This document shows positions 23,073 through 35,708 of a stretch of 64,000 nucleotides of DNA, in pieces. How positions within the stretch are numbered: the stretch's first letter is position 1; each line of letters starts with the position of its first letter. The notes under the pieces are model-generated. The model was given only the letters and a program-made list of their open reading frames with translations. It did no database searches and was not told the origin of the DNA. Both the position numbers and the translations under genes were made by a program. The stretch covers positions 2,728,001-2,792,000 of the forward strand of contig JAHWDD010000007.1 in the NCBI GenBank assembly GCA_023897205.1, read 5' to 3'. The stretch is from Exophiala sp. HKRS030 (Eukaryota > Ascomycota > Eurotiomycetes > Chaetothyriales > Herpotrichiellaceae).

Positions 23073-25515
23073 ATGACGTCCAAGCTTTCCTCGATGTTCT
23101 TCCCGGGGGACGATGCAAAAGACGATAAAGGTACACTATGAAACAGAGCATTACCTTATGAGCTCGACTGATTGGATATGTAGGTTCGAATCCGGATCAG
23201 AAAGCAGCCCAAGAAGCCGGCACGCAGGAAAAATCAAACGTTCGTTTTGCTTCAACAGACGAACAGATAGACCCTCTCGACGAATCGAGGAGAAATTCAA
23301 AATCAGACGATAAGCACGATGAAGACCTCAGCCCGGAAGCACATGAACAAATAAGAAATCTGGCAATGACTTTGCAAAAGTCCAGACTGCAAGAGAATAG
23401 AATGGCCAATTTTGCCTATGAACCTGTATCTATGCCGGCTTCTCGAGTAAGCTCATACCCGATCCATACCGATTCTCGAGAGCTGACCACTTGATAGGTA
23501 CATTCAAGAGAGAGTGAGGCGCCTGGTACCCCACGTGGCTCAATAAGACATGGCCACAGCTCCGTTTCTTCTGCTGTCCATTCTCCACCATTAACACCTC
23601 ATGGTTCAAAGGACCAGCGTGCAGATTCGGTCACAGCTGGACGTAATCAGCAGGGACACACTGCAATCACCCCTCAAACTTCTCCACCTGCCGATCCTCA
23701 TGGCAGAGCTCTATCGCAGTCCATCTCACCCTCAAACATCATATCTAGACCTTCTTCCTCGGAGCAACCGAGCAAGAAGCCTGCCCAAGGAGAGTCCAAG
23801 AAAGCCCCTCGATTTGAGATCGGACCTTCGGAATCGGCAAGTCCTGTTGAAAGCCCAGTGGCCACTCCCTCGATCCGACCTGAATCGCCACAACCCGGCA
23901 TATTACCTCAGTCTAGGGCCGGTACTTCCACAGAAGGAAGGTCAGAAAAAGCCGAACAGAAAGAAGTTAGCCAACAAAGACATTTCGGAAGTGTCGGACG
24001 GGGTTCACTTGCTCCAGCCATAGCGGCAGCCGCGGAACGACTTCCTCGACCTGGAAGTAGTGGTGATCTTTCAGGCTCGGAGAAACGTAGCTCGATTTTT
24101 GGATCGAAGAAAGATCCGTACTCCCACGTCACAGACAGTGGCAGCGAAAGATCCGGCATCGAAGGCAAGAAGCATGGTTCAATGTCAGAGTTGAAGCGAT
24201 TCTTCAGGCTTGGCCACAAGGACAAACATCACAAACATGATCGTCACCAAGAATCGCCGACATCCTCCGTACCTGTTTCACGCAAGAATAGTTCCAAGTC
24301 TGGGACTCGAACACCCCCCATCAAGCACCTCCTGCCAGTGTTCCATTTGCGGATGACCACAGCCTGGAAGCCAAATATGGAAAGTTTGGCAAAGTATTGG
24401 GATCTGGTGCTGGCGGCTCGGTACGCCTGCTGAAGCGAAGCAGCGATGGCGTCACCTTTGCAGTCAAGCAGTTCCGAGAGAAACATTCGTGGGAAAGCGA
24501 AAAGGACTATTCCAAAAAGGTAACGGCCGAATTCTGTATAGGGTCTACCCTTCATCACGGAAATATCATCGAGACCATGGACATCATTCAGGAGAATAAT
24601 CGCTGGTTCGAGGTCATGGAGTACGCTCCGTACGACTTGTTTGCCACCGTCATGACCGGGAAGATGACCAGAGAAGAGATTGCATGTGCCTTTTTGCAAA
24701 TTGTGAACGGTGTGAGCTATTTACACTCAATGGGCCTTGCACACCGCGACTTGAAACTGGATAATGTGGTAATCAGCGAGCACGGCATCATGAAAATCAT
24801 CGACTTTGGAAGTGCGACAGTGTTCCGTTATCCTTTCGAGAATGACATCGTTCTTGCTTCAGGTGAGTTGCGAGCAAGTCGTTGATACTTTGGTGAACTA
24901 ACACTTGGCACAGGAATCGTTGGATCAGATCCATATCTCGCTCCCGAAGTTTACGACGAGCGAAAATACGACCCAACGGCGACAGATATCTGGTCATTGG
25001 CCATTATCTTTTGTTGTATGTCATTGCGCAGATTTCCATGGAAGCAACCCCGAATCATAGACAACTCGTACAAGTTATTCGTCTCCCCACCCACCCCTGG
25101 CACACCAGTTCCGGACTCACAACCGCGAAGACCATCACACTTAAGTCCTCAAGATGAGCATAGTCGCAAACCATCTGATGCCAACGGTAATGATGGTTCA
25201 CATCATCACCACCGCCATTCGGAAAGTGCAGATGCAGACTCGAGACCAACAACGTCAAGCGGAGACAAGCAAGAGGTCATCAAAGGGCCTTGGAGACTGC
25301 TTCGAATCCTCCCTCGAGAGAGCCGTCATATCATTGGCCGCATGCTCAAAGTTGATCCGTCAGAACGTGCTTCGATGGAGGAGGTGCTCGAGGACGAATG
25401 GGTGCTTGGTGCCAAGGTGTGCTATCAAGAGGAAAATGGGACAATCCATCGTGCAGAGGGTCACACACACGTGCTCGAAGCAGGATCTGGTGGACCACCT
25501 CCAGCGAAAGTGTAG
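23073..25515 (+). CDS. HAL-family Ser/Thr kinase (Sat4/Hal4-type), one frame break
   Basis: There are four exons: 23073-23130, 23184-23446, 23498-24862 and 24914-25515. With one restored base the protein is 762 residues. The first half is disordered and Ser/Pro-rich. The kinase domain starts with [11 protein letters not shown] (about residue 410), then FAVKQFRE (Lys), HRDLKLDN (catalytic Asp), IDFGSA and YLAPEVY. A His/Ser-rich insert (HHHHRHS) lies between the activation loop and the last helices. Hal4/Sat4-type kinases in yeast activate the Trk potassium transporters and stabilise plasma membrane transporters. The frame breaks in the CCCCCC run 24314-24319 just before the kinase domain. One added C joins [19 protein letters not shown] to the domain. 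The exon total then becomes a multiple of three. Confidence 0.85.
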
Positions 25516-26742
25516 AACATGAAGTGGTGGACGGACAAGAAGATGTTCTGAGAATTTTCTTTTGGTCGAACGGTAACGAGGATGTATGGGATGAACTGAA
25601 TGCTCGTCTATGACTGGATATTTGCCGAGAGGTTTGAACGATGTCTGCTATGGATCAAGGAAGAAAAGTGGGAGTAGGAGCACAGATTCAGTCAACCATG
25701 AGTAAGGAGTACTGTTCTCCCCAGCAGACTTGTTTATATTTGTAGTCTGTAGATAGCATATTTTACGTCGTCTTCAACAAGGACAATTTATCGGCGAACA
25801 AATTCAAAAGCCAGTGTATATTTTGCTTGCTGTTGAATGAATGAATATCGAGACAAAAGGAGCGATGGTCGAGGTGTGGGATCTGCACCCATTGCGTAGT
25901 TTTTGCCGCCGACCCAGTCACGCCAGTCCACAAACGCGCACTCTGGACTGCATCTCACGATCGCTTGAATCTACGGATGTGGGCATTTCACATCTGGTAG
26001 CCGGTGGTCAGTGGTTCAAAGAATCACAGGGTTCTTCGGCGCCTCGGGCTTCTCCAAACGACCAAAGCTGGCCCCCGAAAGACCCCCTCGGGCCTTTGAA
26101 CACTAGTCAGTTCAAGCTAGCCCTGGTGGTGCCAATAGGTGCTTGCCCGCGTGGTCTAAGGAATCAAGGTACAATTGTAGGTATGACGGCATCTTACTCG
26201 TACGGACAAGGTGGATCATGCAACTAACAAGTTCACTAAGTTGCTAACCAACTAATTAGATCCTTAGTCAATAGGGAAGCTGCGAGGCACCCCCAACATT
26301 CCCTAACCCTCAGTGCCTCACAGGCTTCTGGAACGCGGGACATTTCCAGTGGCAGCGGCATTGTGACTTTACTCGCTTTGGCTACTACGCTCCATCCGCA
26401 CCAAGTTCATTCAAGTGCCAGCCGTGTGTGTGGTGTGCGTCCAGTGTGTCCAGGGCCTTTTATCCTGAGAGTGCTAAGCAATAGCCCAGATATTCCCCGG
26501 TCATTTCCAGAGGTTTGATCGTGGCTAATTACTATCACCCTCTCCGCGGTCTGGTTCTCTACCTCCGTCGTTTCACATCGTGCTCGACTCCCCGCCTACA
26601 GCACATCCTTGACCTGACTCGAGTACGACAGAAGCGGACGGCCATGGTCGGCTAGACACAAGATCCCTCGACATCGCGACAACGCAACCCTTCCGCCTGG
26701 TCCTTCTTCTACGTACCCTCTCGTCACCTCCGACACCTGCAT
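25516..26742. other. Intergenic between kinase and WDR48 genes
   Basis: No convincing gene. The half next to 26742 is pyrimidine-rich and is the probable leader of the WDR48-type gene. Confidence 0.4.
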
Positions 26743-29700
26743 ATGGCCAAAAAGAAGCGCCAGAGAATCAGCTATGGTATGTCATCATTTGTATTGTCTG
26801 GTTGCAACCCCACGTAAGAACTCATTGGCTGACGGTTGGACAAGTCCTGCCTTTGGCAAGCTCGCCGGGCGGGCATAGACTAGGCGTGAATGGGCTGGCT
26901 ATCGACGAAGATCGTTCTATCCTGTATGCCGACAGTGCCCCTTCCAACTGAACGGAGAATAAGGAAATTATACTGAGATCAATTGCAGATATACTGGTGG
27001 ACGAGATGGCGTGGTCTGCGCCTGGGACATCGACAACGAAGCACAGAAGTTGAACTCGGGTGCCGAGAAGAAATCAACACATACCTTTCGCAAACAGGTA
27101 CAGGCGCATACACACTGGGTAAATGATATTGTTCTGGTCAAGAATAATCTAGGCTTGGTATCTGCATCTTCCGATGTCACCGTCAAGCTCTGGAGACCAC
27201 ACGGTCATGAAACAACGCAAGCATATACTATCGGGTCTCATAGTGACTATGTCAAATGCCTCGCCACTCCAGATCGCTCCGCTAATTGGGTTGCCTCTGG
27301 TGGACTGGATCATAAAATCAACCTATGGGATTTGGGTGGAGGTGGCAACACCTTACAAATTGATATTGGCAAGGTCGAGGACGTTGTCAAAGGCTCCGTC
27401 TATACTCTTCGTGCCAAAGGTTCATTACTTGCCAGTGGTGGCCCTGAAGGTGTAGCCCGACTATGGGATGTCAGATCTGGGAGAGGTATCACCAAACTAG
27501 TCGGTCATACGGACAATATTCGAGATATCCTCATAAGCGATGACGAGGACACCATACTCACTGCTTCCTCGGATCAAACCATCAAAGTGTGGTCAATCGC
27601 TGCCGGTCGCTGCATACACACTTTGACCATGCACAATGACAGCGTCTGGTCTCTGTACTCGAATGATCCAAACCTGGCCGTGTTTTATTCCGGAGATAAG
27701 TCAGGACTAGTCGCTAAGACCGACACCCGACGAGCTATGGAGATTGATGATGGTGTTTCGGTTGCTGTGTGTCAGGAACACGATGGTATTGCACGTGTAC
27801 TGCCAGTGGGAGGTTCAGTCTGGACAGCAACTTCGAGCTCGAGCGTGAACCGGTGGGTTGATGTGGACACTGAGCTGGAAATCGAAAGTCCTCCGTCCTC
27901 ACCGCACGACGAGCGAGCCAAGAGCCCAGAAGGAAGAAGCACTCCACAACCAGATGATACGGCCACAGCGCCCACCGTTAATGGAACTACCAATGGAACT
28001 ACCAACGGTACTACCAATGGCCCGAGACCAACGGAGTGAACACCAACAAGAAGACGCTTCCTTACAATGCCATCTTGCGGGTTTCAAACACAGCTCTGCA
28101 TCCTGGTCGGAAAGTGGTTGGAAGATTGCCCAATTCATCGTCCACGAATCTGCGTAAGGCATCAGAAGTCATAATAGCGGATGATCTGAGTATAGTTGTT
28201 CCGATACGTGGACAACCTGCGGAAACAATTGAAGGCCAGAATGGTCTCATTAAACATGTCATGTTGAATGATAAGAAGAGAATTCTGACATTAGATACAG
28301 CAGGTGAAGTTGTCTTATGGGATTTGTTAAAGGTATGGCCTGAGTAACTTCTTTCGCATCCACTCACTCACTCACATTTACTAGTGTGTTCAAATAAGAT
28401 CTTTTGGACGTCGACACCTTGACGAGGTTGTGCCCGAAGTCAACACCAGTGAAAATGTGGCAAACTGGTGCGCAGTCGACACGAAAACGGGGAAGATCAC
28501 TGTCATGCTCGAGGAAAACTATGCTTTCGATGCGGAGGTCTATGCCGATGAGCTCGAATTGTCCGAGAAGCTTGTCTTTCGTGAAGACCAAAGGAGTGAG
28601 TGGCTCAATTCCCAAGACATGTGACGACCTCTAACGCCGTTTCTTAGTTAATCTTGGAAAATGGGTACTCCGCAATCTCTTCTCGAATTTAGTTGATGAA
28701 GAAATACGCCGAGATGAAGCTTATAGGAGCACAATCAAAGTCGTCCCTCCCGCACCCGTACCAGGACTTGTCCGTCCTGGTGCCCCAACCAGTATTGTTC
28801 TACCCGAGTCTGTTGGAGCGACACCAATGGTCTCACCCGGCACCATGACAACCCCGAGGGCTTCAAACGGGCTTGGTCTGGTTCCACCGACCCCAGGATT
28901 TGCCATCGGTGCTGCGACGCCTGGCTTTTCTCCTCTCACGTCTGCTCTTACGAGTACTGCCGAGGAATCCACCGAGTCAGTCAACGGTCATGGTGTTCCA
29001 CCACAGCAAACGCCAACAACAGCGACGGTAGCAGATCCCTCAAGCGACTATTTCTCTCGGAATAGTAGTACAAACAACCAATCGGAAGGGTCATCCGAAA
29101 GCAATAAAGTCCCTGATACGCCAGGCGCCGGTGATAATTCGTATCAATCATTGGCCACTCCGACCTCTCCAACCGAGGAAAAGAAAAAGGGTCTTTTTGG
29201 AAAGAAATTCTCCGGTATGGCTTTCCCAAAGAAACTCGCACGCACATCAACAGAAGTGGCCAAGACTCCCACTGTCGCCCATGAAGAGAAATCAGATACC
29301 GCATCAATTAAGTCATCCGAGAAGGAAGAAAAGGTTATCGAGGATAACTTCTATGGTGTGATCCAGAAAATTCGTCAAGAATATGAGGAGCATCTGGAAA
29401 ATAAGCCTGGGGAGCCTTTACCACAAGGTATCACTCCAAGCTTGCCTGTTGAGACACCAATATTGTCTCCACCACCCCATACGACTATCATAATTCAAGA
29501 GGATAATCCCGAAAGTGGTGGTCTTGCTGATCAGTATCGTGGAGAGATTGGCCGACTGAGTGAAAAGAGCGAGGTAGATATTTTGGAGAAAATCGCACCC
29601 ATGTGGCTGGGAGAGCTGTTGCTGAGGGTATGTCTTTTGCTTTGTGAATCCTGCATCTCCTCCCAAAGCCCAACGACTTGAAATTATGAGTATTTGTGGC

Positions 29701-30204
29701 CTTCATCGCATGTTTATCGAGTCTTGGATTTTTCTCCTCCCGTTTCACAAGCCAAGGATTGGTCAAAGCTAACATTGTCTAACTCTTCAGAATCAAATCC
29801 CCTACAAAGATACCATCAAAGTAAGCTTTATCCTGCACCCATGGGAGAATCTTCTTCCCAGTATCGCCTCGCCTGATGGCAATGCGCGTCTTAATGCCAA
29901 TCGAATGCTTCGAGCGAAGAAAATTATGGCCTACGTTGCGGAACGTATAGAAGCGCCACCAGACCCAGCACATCCAGATCCCGATGGAAACCTCAAACCA
30001 GAGGAATATCTAGAGCTGTACTGCCAAGGTCAGAAGGTTGATCCAAACATCACACTGGCAAGCCTCAGGGTACATCTTTGGAGGACGGGTGGCGACGTTG
30101 TGCTCTATTACAAGGCGAATGGAAGGAAGACGGTTAGAGTTCCACATCCAAGTGAAGTGCCGACTCGAGAGGAAAGTGAGGAAACAACCGGGGTAGTGAG
30201 GTAG
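26743..30204 (+). CDS. WDR48/UAF1-type WD40 protein (Bun107/Duf1), one frame break
   Basis: There are six exons: 26743-26776, 26845-26923, 26989-28332, 28385-28595, 28648-29627 and 29791-30204. With one base restored the protein is 1020 residues. An N-terminal seven-bladed WD40 propeller is visible: [42 protein letters not shown] and VVLWDLLK. A disordered middle follows, then the WDR48 C-terminal domain (DUF3337-like) from about [12 protein letters not shown] to [17 protein letters not shown]. Human WDR48 and fission yeast Bun107 bind and activate ubiquitin-specific proteases, often together with a WDR20-type partner. The frame breaks at CCC 28021-28023 directly after a NGTT tandem repeat. 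One added C gives [13 protein letters not shown] and joins the two halves. Confidence 0.88.
27979..28020 (+). repeat. In-frame 12-nt tandem repeat (NGTT units)
   Basis: Three to four copies of AATGGAACTACC-like units encode NGTTNGTTNGTTNG in the linker between WD40 blades. This is a length-variable low-complexity linker. Confidence 0.8.
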
Positions 30205-31111
30205 GAAGAGCAGGTATGTCTACTTCAGTATATAACGGCTATGTGGAGGAACTATCGGATATGACTAGAGTTCGGTAATTGTGTGCAATCCAGTACCAAG
30301 CGATTCGATGGCAAAAGCACGGTCTGCAAGAAGATAAATGGTCATCATGGCAAGGAATTGGAGCCGGATGGTGTGTGACTGACATCTGGATAATGTGAGG
30401 CACAAGCTACTGGACGAAAAAAAAGCATCAAGCCAGAGACCAGATGAGACCATTCATGTAGATACAACCCAGACTAAAAATTAAAAATAAAACGAAAGAG
30501 GATCAATTTCAGAACAGGGAATCAACTCGGCATAATCACAGAACCACCTTGCTTCATTATACAGGTCAAGAGGTACAGTATGTATCTATGTTTCGCTCTC
30601 ACACTCATTCACTCAATCATTCTCTGTACTTTTGGAAATCTTCATCTTTTTGAGTATGAATGTATACAGCATACAGTATGTAGTGTCTATATTTTGTGGG
30701 CGAGATAATAATTTACAAGACACAGGACAAGCCCTCACTCACAGGGATCTGGGGGTGGTTGGACTCGTAACTAGTTAGGTCGATGTCTCTACGTTTGAAT
30801 TTCCACGGAGAGAAGTCTCATATATACATAGTGTCCTTTTAACTAGTTCCAGTGTTTGGAAACTGGGGATTTGGACTTGGACTTGGACTTGGATAGGAGG
30901 ATGGAGACGGTCTCTTCATTTCGTGGTGTGTCCGTACGCCAGGCAGGTGTGAAGCTGTTTTGGTTCGTTGCGATGCGTGGGAGGTTGGGCTATTGCATGG
31001 CTCTTTTCTGTCCTGGATGGGCTCTGCAGCGGATGAACTTCCAATGCATTTCAACCTCGGTTCCTCGATGCCAATGTAACCGCTGGGAGACTGCTATCGC
31101 TATTGCTGTCG
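30205..31111. other. Convergent intergenic region
   Basis: It holds the 3' flanks of the WDR48-type gene and the SAM carrier gene. A GGACTT hexamer repeat (four copies) is at about 30870-30893. No gene seen. Confidence 0.45.
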
Positions 31112-32123
31112 CTACTGGCGCTGCCGCTCACCAGCTAGGAAATTGGAGACGTACTGATACGTCCCTAAGAATATTGCACCACCCGTACTGATCCAGCCGA
31201 CGCGAGGGACGAAGCCGCGATATAAGCCTGCAGGCCCGTCGGTGCGCCATATCTGTTGCAAGACTTTGAACGCACCACTTCTCTGGCGTGCGGTGGTCCC
31301 GGACTCCTTCCTCGCAAGCATGATCCTCGTCTTTAGCACGTCTAATGGCGTGGTCATTCCAGCGGCCACGGCGCCGGCAGCACTACCGAAGACGGCGCTC
31401 TCGGTTGCCGTGACGAGACCTTCTTGACGACCCGAGTCCCGGTGCTGACGGTCTGAGTATGACAACTTGAAGTATTCCCAAAGACTGAATTGGATGATGG
31501 TGAAGGGGATCTCGCGCATGATGGTGACTCCGCCGCCACGGTAGAGTTCTTGGATCATGGTCGTCACGCCGTCGGTATGGCGAAGTGACAGGATATCTTT
31601 GAATGCCAGCAGGGAAGATCCTCCGAATAAACCTGCTTGTGCTCTTTGCTTGACGACTTCCGTCGGTACACGGATCGCACATGCAGCGATCTCTCCGAGT
31701 GACGAGGCGAGCATGTGGGCGTAGGCTTGTCTCGAGGGTGACGTGGTAGGGGAGATCAAAGATCTTTTGACGCCGTCGTAGACAAGGAAAAAAGATGCTG
31801 CCGATGGCATGGATCCGAGCATCGCCGAGGGCAGGCCGGCATACATGCTGCGTAGCGTCCCTTGCAAGGTATGTCTTGGGGTGAGCGAGACATGTTGCGA
31901 GGTCAGGTTCGATTGGAGTCGTGTCTTGAGCGTGTCGAGAGGATAAAGCGACACATCGACTGTTAGTCCGGCCAGTGCACCTGACTGTAAGCAAAAACGT
32001 TGGTTAGAATACTCATAGTCGAGGTTAAGGTTGGATGGAAGAACCAACAATAAGAGAACGAGTCCACAGCGACGCCGCAATGGCTGCTGGAGCTTCTTTG
32101 GAGCCTACATCATGCTCCGGCAT
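31112..32123 (-). CDS. Mitochondrial S-adenosylmethionine carrier (Pet8/SAMC type)
   Basis: There are two exons, 32049-32123 and 31112-31984, giving 315 residues. Three mitochondrial carrier repeats are visible: [25 protein letters not shown] and [12 protein letters not shown] (PxD/ExxK/R signatures). The second signature [15 protein letters not shown] is characteristic of SAM carriers, which exchange SAM and S-adenosylhomocysteine across the inner mitochondrial membrane for methylation reactions. The intron donor is GTTGGT, unusual but in phase, and yields [12 protein letters not shown] at the junction as in the family. The start is the first ATG of the short exon 1. Another carrier subfamily is possible but less likely. 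Confidence 0.88.
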
Positions 32124-32692
32124 GCCTGAGCGACTCGATTCTGCCGTTGATGCAGAGTCTAATGCTCAAGGCAAGTATTTGAATGCGGAAACGCGGGAAG
32201 TGTGGTCCTGCGGATGAACAGGAAATGGGACAGAGTGAGGGCGTTCGAGGTTTGAGAGATTATTGGCTTGGAATTTCGTAGAGAATCTCCCCGACTGCCG
32301 ATTTCGGATATGACATCAATTCTCCCGATTGGGAAATACGATCATATCGTGTCACTCTGAGTAGCATATCGAGAGTGGAAGACGTTGCTTAATACCTTGA
32401 AACCACTGACTGTCTTATTTACAAATCGCGTGAAAATCACACTGAGCTTTTTGAGTGCCGTCATCCTATGAGCGTTTCAGATCAGACGACTATCCGCCTT
32501 GGTTGATGCTGGCCACTGTCATACAGTCATGCTAAAATATGGCCTTGCCATTGGAGAATTTAGCTTGATCGGGTTGTGCCAACTTATATTTGACATGTTC
32601 GGCGCTGAAATGTCTCTTGAAGATCCAGTGGCTAAAGGAAGATGCCCGAAAGCAGGCTTTAGAGATCATTGTGATAACTACACATTATGCGC
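32124..32692. other. Intergenic: SAM carrier promoter
   Basis: Upstream region of the SAM carrier gene and 3' flank of the metallo-hydrolase. No gene or repeat recognised. Confidence 0.4.
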
Positions 32693-33921
32693 CTAGAGTT
32701 TCTCCCAATGGTGCTTTAGCGCAGGAGCAAAATCTTGCAAGAAAGCCCAGAACAATTTCTCCTTGACTCCTTTCTCCTTCCAATCGTTTGCCTTCTTCGG
32801 AAACAGGTCTATCTATCCATGTACAAAGGTGTCATGGGCATAAATAAAAAGCACATGATCATCCGCATCGGCCTCCTGTGTCTTCTTGATGGTTTCGATA
32901 GCTAAAGGGATATCAAAGCCCATACTGGGGTCGAAGAACGGCTGGTCGATGGATCTTGATCGAGTCTTCTGTAGTGATTCGAGTGCTGCTCCAGGACAGA
33001 CTCCGCCTCTGAATTGGGTAAAAGCATCCAATCGCACCTGATCTGGAAGTGGGATGTGTTTGGAGGGTCTGATCTCACCGCCGTGGTGGCACAGATCCCC
33101 GCCCATTAGGATGAATGTATCTGGCGTCGTTCTCGCCAGTCCCGCGAGATGTCCGATAGTGTGGCCGGGAGTGTCTAAAAGATAAAAGGATCCATCTCCG
33201 AAGAAATCAATAGCCGGAAGTTGTCCAATTCGAAGGGTGTTTGGTCCTTCAAAATCAATCTCTCGTACCTCTCGACCTCTGTGGAGGATGGTGTCAGTAA
33301 AAGATGATGTACCGAGTACATCGAGATGTTGAACATTTTATTGACAATGCAGCATTGGAACTCACTTGAAGTCGCTCTCTCGTACCGGCGAATCCTCTTT
33401 GCTCGGCCACCCTGGCAAAAACTCCTTCTTGAAGCCTGGGCCAACCACCAAGTCGGTGCTGCCCGGGAAAGTGGACGGATCACCGAGATGGTCCCAATGC
33501 CAATGACTGTCACCATGTTAGTATATACAAAGCGAGAGCAATAGATCCGACAGCTCTATCTCCAGCAAATGCCTTACCTCCAAACTATACTGTTGATAGA
33601 AGAGGCATCAACCTGATGGTCCTTCAGAATGTCCACCACGTGCTTGTCAGCATGGACCTCCCATCCATTTGTCTTTAGTCTCTTTTGTCACGGCCGGCGC
33701 AAACGTTTCCCAGTCTGGTGGGACGCCGAGATCGAAGAGAGCCTTCTTTCCCGTATCGCTTTCGACCAAGAATGACCATGTCGGTAGTTCAGGCATAATA
33801 TCGAATCCTGGGATTGCTGGCTCCATCAGATATTTGGCTGGGAGCTGCTTGATGCTAGTTGTGCTATCGATGATTCGTACAGAGGCGATGGCGCCAGGGG
33901 CACATTGAGTCGTGGGGCCAT
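32693..33921 (-). pseudogene. Metallo-beta-lactamase-fold hydrolase (AHL-lactonase-like), damaged copy
   Basis: The exons are 33578-33921, 33366-33506 and 32813-33278. The metal-binding SHWHWDHLGDPS (HxHxDH, residues about 116-121) is split by intron 1. LLDTPGHTIGHLAGL (third His), MGGDLCHHGGEI (Asp) and FIYAHD (last His) follow. This places it with fungal lactonase-like hydrolases related to AttM/AiiA. Three lesions are seen. One base is missing in GGGG 33897-33900 if the start MAPRLNVP at 33921 is right. One surplus base is present in CCC 33660-33662, before EVHADKHVVDILKD. An in-frame TAG at 32813-32815 comes after AHDTFVHG, beyond which the frame stays open and family-like (IDLFPKKANDWKEKG to HHWEKL) until 32693. 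Either a decaying gene or a mixture of base-call errors and one true nonsense change. All metal ligands are intact. Confidence 0.65.
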
Positions 33922-34504
33922 TGTTTACAATGTCACCGTCAGTGTCCAGGCTGGAAAGAGTATGGCAGTTATGGGAGCAGTGTATCAAGTCGAGATTAAG
34001 GTGGGAGAGGGCTCGCGAGCATGTGCCTGGCGTAATGATGACTTGGAAGGTTGAGAAGATCAAACACGCCGATTCAGCGGATTTACCATATATGTCATAC
34101 TCAAACACTCTTAGGGACAGACTATCTCTCTACACCATGTATCATGAGAAAGATTCAGGAGACACCGCGGCACCACACCCCACAAAGACACTGAGACCCC
34201 TCATAATGTTCTAATGGTGATCCCCGCACCAACCATGGTGTCATTGAGTGCACGTCGCTTGCTCGCAGAGAGACTTGTAATGCTGTTGGCAACGACGTAT
34301 GTCATTGGGGATTTGATGAGGGTACTTTACTTCTCCACAATCTGGGAAAGGCTTCCCAAATAGTCCAAAGACGCTCAATTGAGAATCTGCTGACTCAGTG
34401 GCTCACAATTCAGCAATGTATAGGCAGCAAGGTCTGGTCTAGTGCTGCTTGGGCTGACGCCGATAGCGATGCGATGGCAATGGCAATGGAACACTAGACT
34501 CCGG
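33922..34504. other. Intergenic between the two hydrolase genes
   Basis: Upstream of the metallo-hydrolase, downstream of the alpha/beta hydrolase. I see no gene. An alternative upstream start for the metallo-hydrolase frame (34108) cannot be excluded. Confidence 0.4.
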
Positions 34505-35708
34505 TCATAGGTGCAGTAACTTTTTTACCGCGTTCAGATGGTCCTCGTCCCATTTCTTGCTTGCTTCTAATCTTTCATACCTCTTGAACCCATGGGGCAT
34601 GCCGGGGTAGACATCGAAAGTGACAGGGACACTGGGCATCACCAGGAGGTCAGTCAGCCAAACCAAGTACATCTTCCAGTGATGGAGATGTTCTTACCCA
34701 ACTCTTTGTAGCTTCTGTACATAAAGGAATGCTTGGTCACGTAGGTAATCCCTTCCTGCGATATGAATGTGTGCGACTGGAATGTCCTTCCAATAATCAG
34801 AGCTTTCGTCCTGGAGTAAGATGTTATAGTATTGACTAGTCAGTGCAGCTTGACCAATCAGGCTTTCAAAAAGATCTAACCGGCTGGCTGGAAGAAGTGG
34901 TGCATTGCGGTTCTCCTCCGAAGAGAGTTTCCCAGCTAGAATTTGTTCGGTGGGAAACTTGGTTGTGTGGCACAACATGGGAATGTCGAGGATCTGTCCT
35001 TGAACGCGAGTCCTGCTGTTCTAAAAGGTGATGAAAAGTAAGTCTCAGGCAGACTCCGCTAAGCCTTAGTGCTGAGAATTCGTGCACCATCTTACCTCGA
35101 CACGGTCTCGTAGAACAACACCCGCTGCCAACATCCCTCCAGCTGATCTACCTGCGACGATTACCTTGCTCTCGTCACCCTTCAACAGATTCATGTTCTC
35201 GTAGACCCAATTCAAGCCTGCGGTCTCGTCGTTCAATTGGCAGGGCCACTGGTACTCCGGCGTATGCCGATAACAGACATGGACAACGACGATGTCGAGA
35301 GTGCGGGCAACGGTAAAACAATGCCCGTCTTCTGCGTCCAACGAACCGAAGAGAAAACCGCCTCCATGGTACCAGATGTACACCGGGCGTTTCTTCAAAA
35401 TGACCTCTCCAGTGATAGAGGCCTTCCGAGAGACTCGAAGGGGGATCTCATGACCGTCAGAGAGAATTGTGTAATCTTGCACAAGAACATCCTCTTGCCT
35501 ATAGTTGGCCAATGAATATGACACATAGACGAGGCCTCTACGTACCTATCGACTCAGTAATTCGCTTAGAAGCTGCATTGCGTTGTTCATTTGTTAGGCG
35601 TCGGAGTTCAATAGGTGAGATACCTTGCGGAGGTGGCACATCAGGTTGTAAGGCTGTCACATGTGTCCAGTCTGCTGCTACGCCTCCATATTGCGAGAAA
35701 TCAGACAT
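34505..35708 (-). CDS. Alpha/beta hydrolase of the hormone-sensitive-lipase type (abhydrolase_3)
   Basis: There are four exons: 35542-35708, 35096-35498, 34698-35020 and 34505-34631, giving 339 residues with intact phase. The oxyanion-hole motif YHGGGFLFGS is at residues 99-108. The nucleophile elbow GRSAGG has Ser174. The acid is in AGRDYLRDQA, and the catalytic His in YPGMPHGFKRY near the C-terminus. All three catalytic residues are present. There is no signal peptide, so the enzyme is probably cytosolic. These enzymes cleave short-chain esters, and some act on lactones or secondary-metabolite esters. It lies head-to-tail with the metallo-beta-lactamase-fold gene. No PKS, NRPS or transporter gene is nearby, so I do not call a metabolite cluster. 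Confidence 0.88.

Noticed and set aside
23180..23195. GGTTCGAATCC as a tRNA B-box
   Set aside because: It lies in exon 2 of the kinase gene and no A-box or acceptor stem is found at the right distance.
26140..26170. CCGCGTGGTCTAAGG as a tRNA start
   Set aside because: No matching acceptor stem, anticodon arm or T-loop could be folded from the following 80 bases.
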